Origin: Pseudomonas fluorescens
GTDB lineage: Bacteria > Pseudomonadota > Gammaproteobacteria > Pseudomonadales > Pseudomonadaceae
Reading direction: 5' to 3'
Assembly (NCBI RefSeq): GCF_900215245.1
Contig: NZ_LT907842.1
Span: forward strand, 5,332,001 to 5,396,000
DNA length: 64,000 nt
Part shown: positions 25,305 to 34,228 of the stretch, in pieces
Layout of the letters: each line of letters opens with the position of its first letter
How positions within the stretch are numbered: position 1 is the stretch's first letter
The notes under the pieces: model-generated
Told to the model about the DNA's origin: nothing
The model's database searches: none
The model's input: the letters and a program-made list of their open reading frames with translations, nothing else
Made by a program: the position numbers and the translations under genes

Positions 25305-26009
25305 ATGTTCGACCTTCTCCGCTTCGGCGAACAGGGATGGGGTGACGCGCTGTTAAAAGGGTTATGGATGACCCTGCAAATCTCCGCCGGCGCGTTCGCC
25401 GTGGGGTTGCTGATCGGCCTGGTCGTGGCCTGCGCCAAGCTCAGCGCGCCACGCCCGATCGCCTTGTTGATGCGCGGCTACACCACGGTGTTTCGCGCGG
25501 TGCCGGAGTTACTGCTGATCCTGCTGCTGTACTACGCAGGTTCCATGGGCCTGAACGCGTTGATGCTGTGGCTGGGGTTCGAGCAGGTGAACATCAGCGG
25601 CCCGCTGGTGGCGATCCTGGTGTTGGGGCTGGTGCAGGGCGCCTACGCGTCGGAGATTTTCCGTGCGGCAATCCTGGCGATTCCCCATGGCCAGATTGAA
25701 GCGGCGCGGGCCTTTGGCTTGAGCGGCATGGGCCTGTTCCGCCGGGTGACCCTGCCGATCATGGCGCCGTACGCCCTGGCCGGCATGTCCAACCTGTGGA
25801 TCAACCTGATCAAGGACAGCGCCTTGATCAGTGTGGTCGGCACCAACGAATTGCTCTACACCGCCAAGCAGGCGGCGGGTTCGACCCGTCAATACTTACT
25901 GTTCTACCTCACGGCCGCCGCCTTGTATTACCTGGTGACGCTGGCTTCCAACTACCTGTCCGGGCGCCTGGAGCGACGTATTCGTCGCTGGATGCCGGTT
26001 GTCGAGTGA
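25305..26009 (+). CDS. amino-acid ABC transporter permease (first)
   Basis: 234 residues, about five transmembrane helices, HisM/HisQ type. The cytosolic coupling helix EAARAFGLSGMGLFRRVTLP contacts the ATPase. Its start is 1 nt after the binding-protein stop, and a second permease of the same type follows, so the importer is a heterodimeric channel. Confidence 0.92.
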   Translation: MFDLLRFGEQGWGDALLKGLWMTLQISAGAFAVGLLIGLVVACAKLSAPRPIALLMRGYTTVFRAVPELLLILLLYYAGSMGLNALMLWLGFEQVNISGPLVAILVLGLVQGAYASEIFRAAILAIPHGQIEAARAFGLSGMGLFRRVTLPIMAPYALAGMSNLWINLIKDSALISVVGTNELLYTAKQAAGSTRQYLLFYLTAAALYYLVTLASNYLSGRLERRIRRWMPVVE

Positions 26010-26016
26010 GTGGGCT

Positions 26017-26715
26017 ATGCCTGAATGGATAAGTGACTACGCGGGGCTGATTGCCAAGGGGCTGCAGATTACCTTGTCCTTGCTGGCGATCTCGGCGGTG
26101 CTCGGCTTCGTCCTGGCGGTGCTGGTGGCGTTGGCGCGTTTGTCACGGCGCAAGTGGCTGGCCCGGGGGGCGCTGGCCTACACCAGTGTGCTGCGGGGCA
26201 CGCCGCTGTTGATCCAGATCTATATCTTCTACTACGGGCTGGGCAGTTTGTTCGCCCAGTTTCCGCTGATACGCACCAGCTTCCTGTGGCCATTCCTGCG
26301 CGACGGGTATTGGTACATCGTCTTTGCCCTGGTGCTGTCGGTGGGCGCTTATGTTGGTGAAGTGATTCGCGGCGGCCTTTTGGCGGTGCCCAAGGGCGAG
26401 ATGGAGGCCGCCTCGGCATTCGGTATGACGCCACGCCAGGCGTTATTGCGCGTGCGCTTGCCCCGGGCGATGCGCCTGCTGCTGCCGACCCTGGCGGGGG
26501 AGACAGTGATGTTGCTTAAGTCCACCGCACTCGCGTCGACGATTGCCGTGGTCGACCTGCTGGGCGCGGCCAACGTGGTGCGGGCGCAGACGTTGCAGAT
26601 CTATCAACCGCTGTTGCTGGTGGCCGCTGTCTACCTGTGCCTGACGTTCCTGATCGAAGGCGTTTACGCCATCGCCGAACGACGCGGCACGCCACTGCGC
26701 AGGTCGCTCGGATGA
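26017..26715 (+). CDS. amino-acid ABC transporter permease (second)
   Basis: 232 residues from the ATG at 26017 (GAGTGAGTGGG just upstream). Same fold as the first permease, with coupling loop EAASAFGMTPRQALLRVRLP. It follows the first permease by 7 nt and overlaps the next gene's start by 4 nt. Confidence 0.92.
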   Translation: MPEWISDYAGLIAKGLQITLSLLAISAVLGFVLAVLVALARLSRRKWLARGALAYTSVLRGTPLLIQIYIFYYGLGSLFAQFPLIRTSFLWPFLRDGYWYIVFALVLSVGAYVGEVIRGGLLAVPKGEMEAASAFGMTPRQALLRVRLPRAMRLLLPTLAGETVMLLKSTALASTIAVVDLLGAANVVRAQTLQIYQPLLLVAAVYLCLTFLIEGVYAIAERRGTPLRRSLG

Positions 26716-27710
26716 AACAGGATCGCGCGTTGCAAGGGATTGCCCTGTGTTCACTGGCCTATGCGTTTCTGGCGCTGCAGGACGCGGCGATCAAATGGCT
26801 GGTGGCTGATTACTCGGTGTTCACCCCTCTGTTCTGGCGCAGCCTGGTGGTGGTGGGCGCGTGCGTGATCGCTGGGCGCATGGGCTTATTGCGCCGTGCA
26901 TGCACATCGGTGAGCCGCCGGCTGCTGATCATTCGCGGGTTGCTGTCGTTGCTGGCGTGGTTGCTTTATTACACCGCCGCCAAGGACTTGACCCTGGCGG
27001 AAATGACCACCTTGTATTTCTCCGCGCCGATCATGGTCACGTTGCTCGCTGCGCTGATCCTCAAGGAACGCGCCAGCCGTGGCCAATGGGTCGCGTTGCT
27101 CATCGGCTTTGTCGGCGTGGTGATCGCCTGTCGCCCGAGCACTATGCTCGACCCCGTGCCGATCGTCCTGACCCTCACCGCTGCGCTGTGCTGGGCATTG
27201 ACCTATATCCAGTTGCGCCAGGTCGACCCGACCACCTCGGTGCTCGAGCAGATGCTCATCACCAATGTGGTGTTCGTGGTGTGCATGGCCCTGACCTTGC
27301 CCTGGACGCACACCCCAGCGCCGACCCCGGCCTGGTTGGGCATGTTGGCGGCGGGGCTGGTCGGCGGTATCGGTCAGTTTCTGTTGTTCGCGAGTTTCCG
27401 GCGGGCCACGGCGACCTTGCTCGCACCGTTTGAGTACACCGGGTTGATCTGGGCTTTTCTGTTATCCAGCCTGATCTGGGGCACGTCGATGGACCTGTCG
27501 CTGATCATCGGCGCAGTGCTGATTGCAGTCAGCGGGACGTTGGCCATGCTCAGCGCCCGCCACCCCGAATCACTCGATGTGGTCGGCGCCGAATGCACCG
27601 TAACGCAAGCCCTGTACCCAGCATCGGCAGATGTGCAAGCCGTTGGCGGGGCTGAAAGTGCCGGGGTTGAGGCACCCCTCAAGCCAGAGTCCGTCGAGCA
27701 TCGCCGATAG
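26712..27710 (+). CDS. DMT-family (EamA) transporter
   Basis: 332 residues from the ATG at 26712, which overlaps the permease stop (ATGA). About ten transmembrane helices in two EamA repeats; RGLLSLLAWLLYYTAAKDLTLAEMTTLYFSAPIMVTLLAALILKER is typical of the first repeat. It probably exports a metabolite or product of the same locus. After the last helix a tail of about 45-50 residues, poor in hydrophobic residues, is encoded entirely on the strand opposite the 3' end of the TetR gene (141 nt shared). The tail does not look like part of the family and may come from loss of an earlier stop. Confidence 0.85.
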   Translation: MKQDRALQGIALCSLAYAFLALQDAAIKWLVADYSVFTPLFWRSLVVVGACVIAGRMGLLRRACTSVSRRLLIIRGLLSLLAWLLYYTAAKDLTLAEMTTLYFSAPIMVTLLAALILKERASRGQWVALLIGFVGVVIACRPSTMLDPVPIVLTLTAALCWALTYIQLRQVDPTTSVLEQMLITNVVFVVCMALTLPWTHTPAPTPAWLGMLAAGLVGGIGQFLLFASFRRATATLLAPFEYTGLIWAFLLSSLIWGTSMDLSLIIGAVLIAVSGTLAMLSARHPESLDVVGAECTVTQALYPASADVQAVGGAESAGVEAPLKPESVEHRR

Positions 27711-28205
27711 GCCAATCGCCGCCAGATGGCTGTCGTGGATCACCAGGTTTTCGCTGCGGGCAAGGTCGTCCAGCAGCTGCTGGATCAATGCCAGGTAGGC
27801 ACGGTAGCTGTTTTCGTGGGACTGGTTCACGTGGGGCGAGTGGCGGATCAGGCTCCAGAACACCACCCACACGCCCAGCAGATCGGGGTCCATCACCCGC
27901 GGCGAAAAGGACGCGCTGAGGAAGGTATCCAGGCGCGCGGCGGCGCCTTCGGCCTGTTCGACTTGCGCCCAGAGCGCGCTGGTCAATTCGTTGGCGAGCT
28001 TTTGGTAGGTTTCGGCGATCAGTGCGTCGATGCTGCCGAAATGGTGGTTGAGCAAGCCCACGGAAACGCCGGCCTCAGCCGCAATCCGGCGTACGGAAAT
28101 GCCCGCATGGCCGTCGCGGGCGAGGCTGGTCAGGGTGGCGGCAATCAGCAAGTCCCGGCGTTCATCCGGGTCGGCGCGGCGCAGTTTGGGAGGGTCGATG
28201 GTCAC
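27570..28205 (-). CDS. TetR-family regulator (BetI-like)
   Basis: 211 residues. N-terminal helix-turn-helix ISVRRIAAEAGVSVGLLNHHFGSIDALIAETYQKL; the C-terminal ligand domain has the BetI-type look (WVVFWSLIRHSP...; AMLDGLWLEGCLNPGTF). It lies between the DMT gene, with which its 3' end overlaps on opposite strands, and the divergent M14 deacylase. The palindrome TTGAAC-N4-GTTCAA in the 103-nt divergent gap, and a near-copy at the aminotransferase-ABC promoter, are its likely operators. It should therefore repress the whole locus until a substrate binds. Confidence 0.9.
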   Translation of the reverse strand: MTIDPPKLRRADPDERRDLLIAATLTSLARDGHAGISVRRIAAEAGVSVGLLNHHFGSIDALIAETYQKLANELTSALWAQVEQAEGAAARLDTFLSASFSPRVMDPDLLGVWVVFWSLIRHSPHVNQSHENSYRAYLALIQQLLDDLARSENLVIHDSHLAAIGLSAMLDGLWLEGCLNPGTFSPANGLHICRCWVQGLRYGAFGADHIE

Positions 28206-28257
28206 GGGGATGCCTTTGATGAAGACCAGTGATGAAAAACCAGAATGCTCAGGTTAG

Positions 28258-28273
28258 TTGAACGCGTGTTCAA
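28258..28273. promoter_or_regulatory. probable TetR operator, perfect palindrome
   Basis: TTGAAC-GCGT-GTTCAA, 16 bp and perfectly symmetric, between the TetR gene (start 28205) and the divergent deacylase (start 28309). The same half-sites and spacing recur at 22335-22350. Confidence 0.65.
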
Positions 28274-28308
28274 TCTCTAGCGATTAAATGATGGGAGGAG
28301 GGCAAGGC

Positions 28309-29307
28309 ATGGCAAACGACCTTTCGTGGCAGGTGGCGGGCGATGCGGGCCACGCGCTGCACATCGGCGCCTGGCGCTTTGACGGCGACGGCAGTGGGCC
28401 GCGTGTGCACCTGCAAGCGGGCGTGCACGCCGATGAAATCGCCGGGATGCTGGTGCTCCACCAACTGCTGCCGCGTTTGCAAGCTTGCAGGGATCAGGGC
28501 CGCCTCAAAGGCACGGTGACCGTGGTGCCGCAAGCCAACCCGTTTGGGATCGGCCAATTCCGTCAGGGCCGACTGCTGGGGCGCTTTCACGAGGCTACCG
28601 GGCAGAACTTCAATCGCGCTTTCGATTACGCCCTGGCGATGGAACACCCGGCGAGCAACCTCGCGCAATGGCAAAAAAGTCTGCTGCAACTGGCCGCCGA
28701 TGCCGACCTGGTGCTGGATCTGCACACCGACGATGAGGCATTGCCGTACCTCTACATCCATCGCAGCTTCTGGCCCGAACAAGGCCTGGCGCTGGCCGCG
28801 GCACTGCAGGCGCAGGTGGTGATCGTCTGGGATGAAGGCGGCGACGGCTCCTTTGAGGAAACCATCATCAATCACGCCGCGCCGCGCCTGGCCGCCACGG
28901 TCGAATTGCGTGGCCAGGCCGACGTCAGCGATGCCCTGGCGCAACAGGACGCCGACGGCCTGTGGGCGTGGCTGTGCATCAACGGGGTGATCGACGAAGT
29001 GGCGGTCATCAGCGAATGGCAAGGCGAAGCAGTGGACATGGGCTGCATGGAAACCATCCTGGCGCCCCGCGCCGGTGTGCTGGTGTTTGAGAAAGGCCTG
29101 GGTGATCAGGTCGAGGCGGGCGAGCGTTTCGCCAGGCTCATCGGGCGGCCCGGGGATGCGGCGTCAGAAGTGATTTTGCATGCCCCACAAACCGGGCGCA
29201 TGCTCACGGCCCACCGTGAACGCCTGGTGGCACAGGGCGCGGTGGTGGCGAAGTTTACCGGCACGCGGTTATCCGACAGTTACAGCGGCGGGGTGCTCGA
29301 CCCGTAG
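28309..29307 (+). CDS. M14-type succinylglutamate desuccinylase/aspartoacylase family deacylase
   Basis: 332 residues from the ATG at 28309; the GGGAGGAGGG directly upstream decides against the in-frame ATG at 28288. Zinc ligands His40 and Glu43 (GVHADEIAG) and the later DLHTDDE His are present, with substrate residues RxxNxNR-like (GQNFNRAFDY). The enzyme should remove an acyl group from an N-acyl amino acid, or a related amide, in the cytosol. Together with the importer and its fused aminotransferase this suggests uptake of an N-acylated amino compound, deacylation, then transamination. Confidence 0.87.
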   Translation: MANDLSWQVAGDAGHALHIGAWRFDGDGSGPRVHLQAGVHADEIAGMLVLHQLLPRLQACRDQGRLKGTVTVVPQANPFGIGQFRQGRLLGRFHEATGQNFNRAFDYALAMEHPASNLAQWQKSLLQLAADADLVLDLHTDDEALPYLYIHRSFWPEQGLALAAALQAQVVIVWDEGGDGSFEETIINHAAPRLAATVELRGQADVSDALAQQDADGLWAWLCINGVIDEVAVISEWQGEAVDMGCMETILAPRAGVLVFEKGLGDQVEAGERFARLIGRPGDAASEVILHAPQTGRMLTAHRERLVAQGAVVAKFTGTRLSDSYSGGVLDP

Positions 29308-29333
29308 CAACCGCTGCTGATTGAACCTCGCAG

Positions 29334-30587
29334 TTACAACGGCGGCGTGCGCTCCAGCAAAAGGCGCTCCAGGGTGTCTGCGGGTAATGGCCGACTGAAC
29401 AGATACCCTTGGATCTGATCGCAGCCGGCCTGCTTCAAAAACGCCAGCTGTTCCTGGGTTTCCACGCCTTCGGCGACCACTTGTAAGCCCAGGCTATGTG
29501 CCAGTTCAATGATGGTGCGGGTGATCGCTGCGTCTTGCGGGTTGGTGGTGACTTCGCGGATGAACGCGATGTCGATCTTCAATGTATCGATGGGGAACCG
29601 TCGCAGGTACGCCAGGCTTGAATAGCCGGTGCCGAAGTCATCGATGGAGATTTTTACGCCCAGTGTGCGCAATCGTTGCAAGCTGGCGATGGTGTGCTGG
29701 GTGTTTTCCATCAATGAGCCTTCGGTCAGTTCAACCTCCAGCCAATGCGGCGACACCCCGGTTTCCCTCAGGATGCGTTCGATATCGGCAATCAGGTCGC
29801 CCTCGATCAATTGATGCCCGGAGACATTCACCGAAACCTCTACGGCACCAATCAGGCCGCGTTGCCACACGGCGATTTGCTGGCAAACGGTGTCGATCAC
29901 CCAGCGCCCGACCTGCACAATCAAGCCCAGGCTCTCGAGTACCGGTACAAACACCGCCGGCGACACCGTGCCATAGTTGGGACGCTCCCAGCGCAACAAG
30001 GCCTCAAGGGCACATATGTTCCCGCCCGCCAGCTCGATCTTGGGTTGGTAGTGCAGGGTGAACTCATGGTTTCGCACCGCCTGGCGCAGGGCATTTTCAA
30101 AATCCTGGCGCGCCAGGTCGTGCACGCTCATGCCTGCGGGCTCGCCCGTTTGCCGTTGCAGTTGCTGCTCCAGCATCAGGTTATGAACCTTCAATTGATC
30201 ACCGCGCTCCTTGAGCCGCAACAGGTTGCGCACCCGCAGCCACAGCTCGACGCGTTCTACCGGTTTGCTGATGAACTCCTCGGCGCCGGTTTCCAGCCCG
30301 CTGACGCGCGCGCTCGGTTCACTGAGGGCCGACAACATGATGATCGGAATACTTGCCGTGGTTTCGTTGCCCTTCAAGTGGCTGGCCACCTCGTAGCCGT
30401 CCATGCCCGGCATCATGATGTCCAGCAGGATCAGGTCGGGCGGCCGCTGGGCCACGATCTGCAACGCTTCTTCACCGCTGCTCGCACTCAGGGTCTGGTA
30501 GCCCTCGTGCTGCAGCAGGGTTTCCAATAACTTGCGAATCTGCGGTTCGTCGTCAACGATCAACAGCGTTGCGGGTTGGCTGGCCAT
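29334..30587 (-). CDS. response regulator with EAL c-di-GMP phosphodiesterase domain
   Basis: 417 residues. Receiver domain at about 1-120 with Asp56 (ILLDIMMPG), a coiled linker (about 125-160) and an EAL domain at about 165-410. Catalytic signatures are intact: [31 protein letters not shown], so it should cleave c-di-GMP. It is third in a row after a PAS kinase and a single-domain receiver on the same strand, only 9 nt after the receiver's stop. Layout resembles RocR-type regulators. Confidence 0.92.
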   Translation of the reverse strand: MASQPATLLIVDDEPQIRKLLETLLQHEGYQTLSASSGEEALQIVAQRPPDLILLDIMMPGMDGYEVASHLKGNETTASIPIIMLSALSEPSARVSGLETGAEEFISKPVERVELWLRVRNLLRLKERGDQLKVHNLMLEQQLQRQTGEPAGMSVHDLARQDFENALRQAVRNHEFTLHYQPKIELAGGNICALEALLRWERPNYGTVSPAVFVPVLESLGLIVQVGRWVIDTVCQQIAVWQRGLIGAVEVSVNVSGHQLIEGDLIADIERILRETGVSPHWLEVELTEGSLMENTQHTIASLQRLRTLGVKISIDDFGTGYSSLAYLRRFPIDTLKIDIAFIREVTTNPQDAAITRTIIELAHSLGLQVVAEGVETQEQLAFLKQAGCDQIQGYLFSRPLPADTLERLLLERTPPL

Positions 30588-30596
30588 GGAGAGGAC

Positions 30597-30980
30597 TCAC
30601 AGGTGGGGGCTGATGTGCTGTTGCAGCAAGGTGTCGATGACCTGGTAAAGCTCTTTGTAGCGCAGCGGCTTGATGATGTAGGCGTCGCAACCGGCTAGCC
30701 GGGTCTTTTCGCGGTCTTCCTTCATGGCCATGGCGGTCAGGGCGATCACCGGGATGTGTGCGGTGTTGGGGTCCTGCTTGAGCAACGAGGTGGCGGCGAG
30801 GCCGTCCATGCCCGGCAACTGGATATCCATCAGAATCAGGGCCGGTTGTTGTTCCCGCGCCAGGGTCAGGCCGGTTTCTGCATCCGCCGCCCACAACACG
30901 CTGTGCCCGGCATTGACCAGCAACAACCGCGCCAGGCGCATGTTCGCTTCGTTGTCTTCGACGATCAGGATTTCAGCCAT
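30597..30980 (-). CDS. single-domain response regulator
   Basis: 127 residues, receiver only: acidic residues in IVEDNEANMRLARLLL, phosphoacceptor Asp52 (LILMDIQLPGMDG), then ALTAMAM and KPL. The ATG at 30980 overlaps the kinase stop by 16 nt. There is no output domain, so it may act as a phosphate relay or sink between the kinase and the receiver-EAL protein. Confidence 0.9.
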   Translation of the reverse strand: MAEILIVEDNEANMRLARLLLVNAGHSVLWAADAETGLTLAREQQPALILMDIQLPGMDGLAATSLLKQDPNTAHIPVIALTAMAMKEDREKTRLAGCDAYIIKPLRYKELYQVIDTLLQQHISPHL

Positions 30981-32314
30981 GCCGCCTCCGGCGCGCGGTG
31001 CAGCGGCAGCCACACCACAAAGCGCGCGCCCGAGCCTGCGCGGCTGGCCACGGCGACACTGCCGCCGAGCAGGTCGGTGAGTTGCTTGACCATCGCCAGT
31101 CCCAAACCCGTGCCTTCAAATTTACGCGCCAGGCTGCTGTCGATCTGGCTGAAGGCCTTGAACAGCTTGCTCATGTCGTCTTCGGCGATCCCGATGCCGG
31201 TGTCGCTGACACTCAGCTCCAGGAACTGCGTGCGCGTGCCGGGTTGCAGGTCGAAGCCGTGGGTAGGCCAGTCGCCGGGGATGTGGCCGACATCCGCGAG
31301 GCTGACCTCGCGGACCGCCAGGGTCACGGAGCCGCCGTGTGCGCTGAACTTCACCGCATTGGCCAGCAGGTTGTAGATAATCTGCTTGGTCTTGCGCAGG
31401 TCCAGTTCCAGGGTGCCAAAATCGTCCGCGCATTCCAGCTTCAATTGGATACGTTGCAAGGCGGCTTTTTCGCGCACGATCAACAAGCTGTTGGCGAGCA
31501 ACCCCGCCAGTTCCACAGGCTCCAGCTCCAGGTCCATCATCCCAGCCTCGACCTTGGACAGGTCGAGAATGTCGTTGATCAACGACAGTAAGTGCTGGCC
31601 GCTGGTGAAGATGTCGCCGATGTACTCGCGCTGCACCTCGCTCATGTCGCCGACCAAACCATCCTTCAACGCCTCTGAAAAGCCAATCACCGCGTTCAAT
31701 GGCGTGCGCAACTCGTGGGACATGGTGGCGAGAAACTCGGACTTCATGTGGCTGGCGTGTTCCAGTTCCAGGTTCTTTTCTTCCAACGCGCGTTCAAAGC
31801 CTTTGCGCTCGGCTTCTTCTTGTTTGCGCGCGGTGTTGTCAGTGCCGATCAACAGGTAGCCGATGATCGTGTCGTGGCGATTGCGCAGCGCCGTTACCGA
31901 GACCATGGCCGACAGGCGACTGCCGTCCTTGCGGATGTAGGTGAGTTCGTAGATGTCTTCGATGCCGCGTGAGGCCTTGAACACCAGCGCTTCAAAGCCC
32001 GGCGTGATCGGCGTGTCCAGCTCCAGGCTCAGGGCGGCGGCGCGGGTAATCAGCTCGGCGGGGTCGGAGATGTCGGCGGGGGTGATGCGGTTGAGCACAT
32101 CGTCGGCGGCATAGCCGAGCATGCGTTCGGCGCCAACATTGAAGATCTGGATCACGCCTTTTTCGTCAGTGGCGATGCTGGAAAAATACGCACTGTTGAA
32201 GATTGCGTCTTGCAGGGCGCCGGTCTTGAGCAGGGTCTTTTGGCGTTTGAACTCGACGATTTTTTCGGCCCGCGATTGTAATTCGGGGGCTGCGCCAGGG
32301 TTTGTATTGTCCAA
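30965..32314 (-). CDS. PAS-domain histidine kinase
   Basis: 449 residues, no transmembrane helix, so cytosolic. A PAS domain at about 35-160 (FNSAYFSSIATDEKGVIQIFNVGAERMLGYAADDVL) with a PAC-like end is followed by HisKA with His200 (MSHELRTPLNAVIGFSE) and an HATPase domain with DTGIGI and GTGLGL boxes. It heads the three-gene signalling operon. The 184-nt upstream gap contains a perfect hairpin palindrome at 32452-32477. Confidence 0.92.
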   Translation of the reverse strand: MDNTNPGAAPELQSRAEKIVEFKRQKTLLKTGALQDAIFNSAYFSSIATDEKGVIQIFNVGAERMLGYAADDVLNRITPADISDPAELITRAAALSLELDTPITPGFEALVFKASRGIEDIYELTYIRKDGSRLSAMVSVTALRNRHDTIIGYLLIGTDNTARKQEEAERKGFERALEEKNLELEHASHMKSEFLATMSHELRTPLNAVIGFSEALKDGLVGDMSEVQREYIGDIFTSGQHLLSLINDILDLSKVEAGMMDLELEPVELAGLLANSLLIVREKAALQRIQLKLECADDFGTLELDLRKTKQIIYNLLANAVKFSAHGGSVTLAVREVSLADVGHIPGDWPTHGFDLQPGTRTQFLELSVSDTGIGIAEDDMSKLFKAFSQIDSSLARKFEGTGLGLAMVKQLTDLLGGSVAVASRAGSGARFVVWLPLHRAPEAAWLKS

Positions 32315-32451
32315 TGCAGTGTTTTCCGTGCATATCAGACCCGACCGTATTCAGAACACGGCCGCAGAGCATGCTCACAGAAAATCGCATGAACGCGATG
32401 AGGAGGAGATGAGGTCCTTGGACAATAGCAGATGCTGCGATCAGCACGGTA

Positions 32452-32477
32452 CTCATACACTCAAACGAGTGTATGAG
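32452..32477. repeat. perfect 11-bp inverted repeat with 4-nt loop
   Basis: CTCATACACTC-AAAC-GAGTGTATGAG. It lies 22 nt beyond the stop of the GNAT gene and 138 nt upstream of the PAS kinase. There is no T-run on either strand, so it is either a hairpin that ends or protects the GNAT mRNA, or an operator for the kinase operon. Confidence 0.6.
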
Positions 32478-32498
32478 CCGTACACGCTGGCATGCCGC

Positions 32499-33062
32499 TC
32501 AGAGCGCCACGCTGCTGATGATTTGAGTACGGTCATCCGGGTCTGTGACGCTGTTGAAGCCCAACGCATGCGTCAGTTCACGCAGTGGCAGGTTGGTCGC
32601 CGCATCTATCGTATACATCCGTTTGAATCCATTGGCTCGCGCGGCCTTTATCAGGTGCTGCATCAAAATGCGCCCCAACCCCAGGCGTTGCCATGTGTCG
32701 GCCACCGTGACCGCACATTCGCACTCATCCTCCTTGGCGGTGGCGTAACGCGCCACGCCGATTTCGATCAGCGTGCCGTTGGCGTGCACCAGGGCGATAA
32801 ACGCCATGCGTTGCTGGTTATCGACACTCATCAACTGATCAAGCAGGGCTTTACCGGGCTCGTTGATTTCGCCAAGGAAACGCGCGTGCCGCGACTCGCG
32901 GGACAAACCCTTGATGAAGGCGTATTCCCGCTCACGGTCGTCGGCGGTCAGGGGGCGCACCAGCACGTGGCGGCCGTCGTCGAGTTGTTCGATCCAGTGT
33001 TCATGCGGTATGGCCGCATAGACGGCGTCGGCTTGGCTGTTCTGTGCTGCGAGGCTAGGCAT
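32499..33062 (-). CDS. GNAT-family N-acetyltransferase
   Basis: 187 residues from the ATG at 33062, supported by GGAG 7 nt upstream; a longer start at 33113 lacks this. The core VADTWQRLGLGRILMQHLIKAARANGFKRMYTIDA is the acetyl-CoA-binding motif A of GNAT enzymes. The N-terminal RPLTADDREREYAFIKGLSRESRHARFLG matches small GNAT proteins found near stress genes. It may be read together with the universal stress protein gene just upstream. Confidence 0.88.
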   Translation of the reverse strand: MPSLAAQNSQADAVYAAIPHEHWIEQLDDGRHVLVRPLTADDREREYAFIKGLSRESRHARFLGEINEPGKALLDQLMSVDNQQRMAFIALVHANGTLIEIGVARYATAKEDECECAVTVADTWQRLGLGRILMQHLIKAARANGFKRMYTIDAATNLPLRELTHALGFNSVTDPDDRTQIISSVAL

Positions 33063-33126
33063 GTGATGGCTCCGAGGTGGGGTGGGCAGGGAACATCGCC
33101 CTGTCGACAACAATGTGCGTACGCAG

Positions 33127-33155
33127 GCCCTCGCTACGCAGTGCGCGGCGAGGGC
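33127..33155 (-). terminator. possible hairpin after universal stress protein gene
   Basis: GCCCTCGC at 33127-33134 pairs with GCGAGGGC at 33148-33155. It lies 9 nt beyond the stop of the minus-strand stress-protein gene. No T-run follows, so termination would be partial. Confidence 0.4.
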
Positions 33156-33164
33156 ATCAGGGGG

Positions 33165-34088
33165 TTAATCGACGATCTCGGGCGCCACCATCCATACACT
33201 GCATGGCATTTTATACAGCAGGGTTTCGGCGGTACTGCCCAGCAGGCGAGACAGCCCGTGATGACCGACGCGGCCCATGACGATGACATCGACGTTGTAA
33301 GCATCGGCATAGCTGGCCAACACCTTCGCCGGGTTGCCCAGAATCATATGGCGCTGCGCCGGCGGGATGCCGTTGCGCGCGGCCAGGTCATTGAAGGCCT
33401 GGCCCTGGTCATCAAACAGGCGCTTGGCGGCCACTGAAGAGAAGTAGCCGGCCCCGCTGCCAAACCCATACTCCTGGGCGCTCAGGTCGGACAGGTCGTG
33501 GGCATAGACCACCTCCACCTCAGCGTTACACAGGTCGGCCAATTTGCTCGCCTCATGCAGGATGCGGTCGTTGAGGCCCTCATAGCGATCGTCACGATGG
33601 AACGGGTCCACCGCAGCGACGATCTTGCGCGGCAATGCATGCTGCGCGTTGCTGACAAAATGCAGCGGTACCGGGCATTCGCGCAGCAGGTGCACATCCA
33701 GCGGCGTGAACAACAAGCGTGACAGCAGCGATTCATGCTCCAGTGCCTTGATCACCACGGTCATCGGCTCTTCGCGCAAACGCACCAGAATCTCTTGAAG
33801 CGGGCGTTCCACCCACGCCACTTCAGTGGTGACGGTCAGCCCGTATTTGCGCAAGGGCGCGGCCCGTTCTTCCAGCCACTGGCGATGACGCTCCACGTAG
33901 CCGATGCGCATTTGCTCCAGGGCCTGCTCGTTGACCAGACCGGCGGTCGCCAGGCCTTCCAAATAGTCGAAGGCGAGGATATGCAGGGCAGCGCCATCGG
34001 CCTTCGCCAGGGCTGCGGCGCGGTCGAAGGCGGGGCTGTGTTCCATCAGCGGCGAAACCAGCAGCAAGTAACGGTCTTGGTCAGACAT
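33165..34088 (-). CDS. tandem-domain universal stress protein (UspA family)
   Basis: 307 residues from the ATG at 34088 (GGGAG upstream; longer in-frame starts lack a site). Two Usp folds in tandem. The second has the ATP-binding loop GRVGHHGLSRLLGSTAE. Such proteins help cells survive oxygen limitation in Pseudomonas. A perfect Anr box centred about 82 nt upstream of the start fits that role, as does the divergent alcohol dehydrogenase. Confidence 0.9.
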   Translation of the reverse strand: MSDQDRYLLLVSPLMEHSPAFDRAAALAKADGAALHILAFDYLEGLATAGLVNEQALEQMRIGYVERHRQWLEERAAPLRKYGLTVTTEVAWVERPLQEILVRLREEPMTVVIKALEHESLLSRLLFTPLDVHLLRECPVPLHFVSNAQHALPRKIVAAVDPFHRDDRYEGLNDRILHEASKLADLCNAEVEVVYAHDLSDLSAQEYGFGSGAGYFSSVAAKRLFDDQGQAFNDLAARNGIPPAQRHMILGNPAKVLASYADAYNVDVIVMGRVGHHGLSRLLGSTAETLLYKMPCSVWMVAPEIVD

Positions 34089-34163
34089 GGCAATCTCCCT
34101 CGGGGTCGGTGGCAGCGGCGGTGATACCTGCCGCTGATCATGGCCTGCGCTGCGAGGTCGAGG

Positions 34164-34177
34164 TTGATCTGTATCAA
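34164..34177 (-). promoter_or_regulatory. Anr/FNR box (stress-protein side)
   Basis: TTGAT-CTGT-ATCAA, a perfect match to the Anr/FNR consensus. With the usual -41.5 placement, transcription of the minus-strand Usp gene would start near 34129, leaving a leader of about 40 nt. Confidence 0.75.
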
Positions 34178-34228
34178 ATTGCCCGCAGGCCCAGAGCGGC
34201 ACGCGATGTGCGGTCAGTTGCGCGATAG

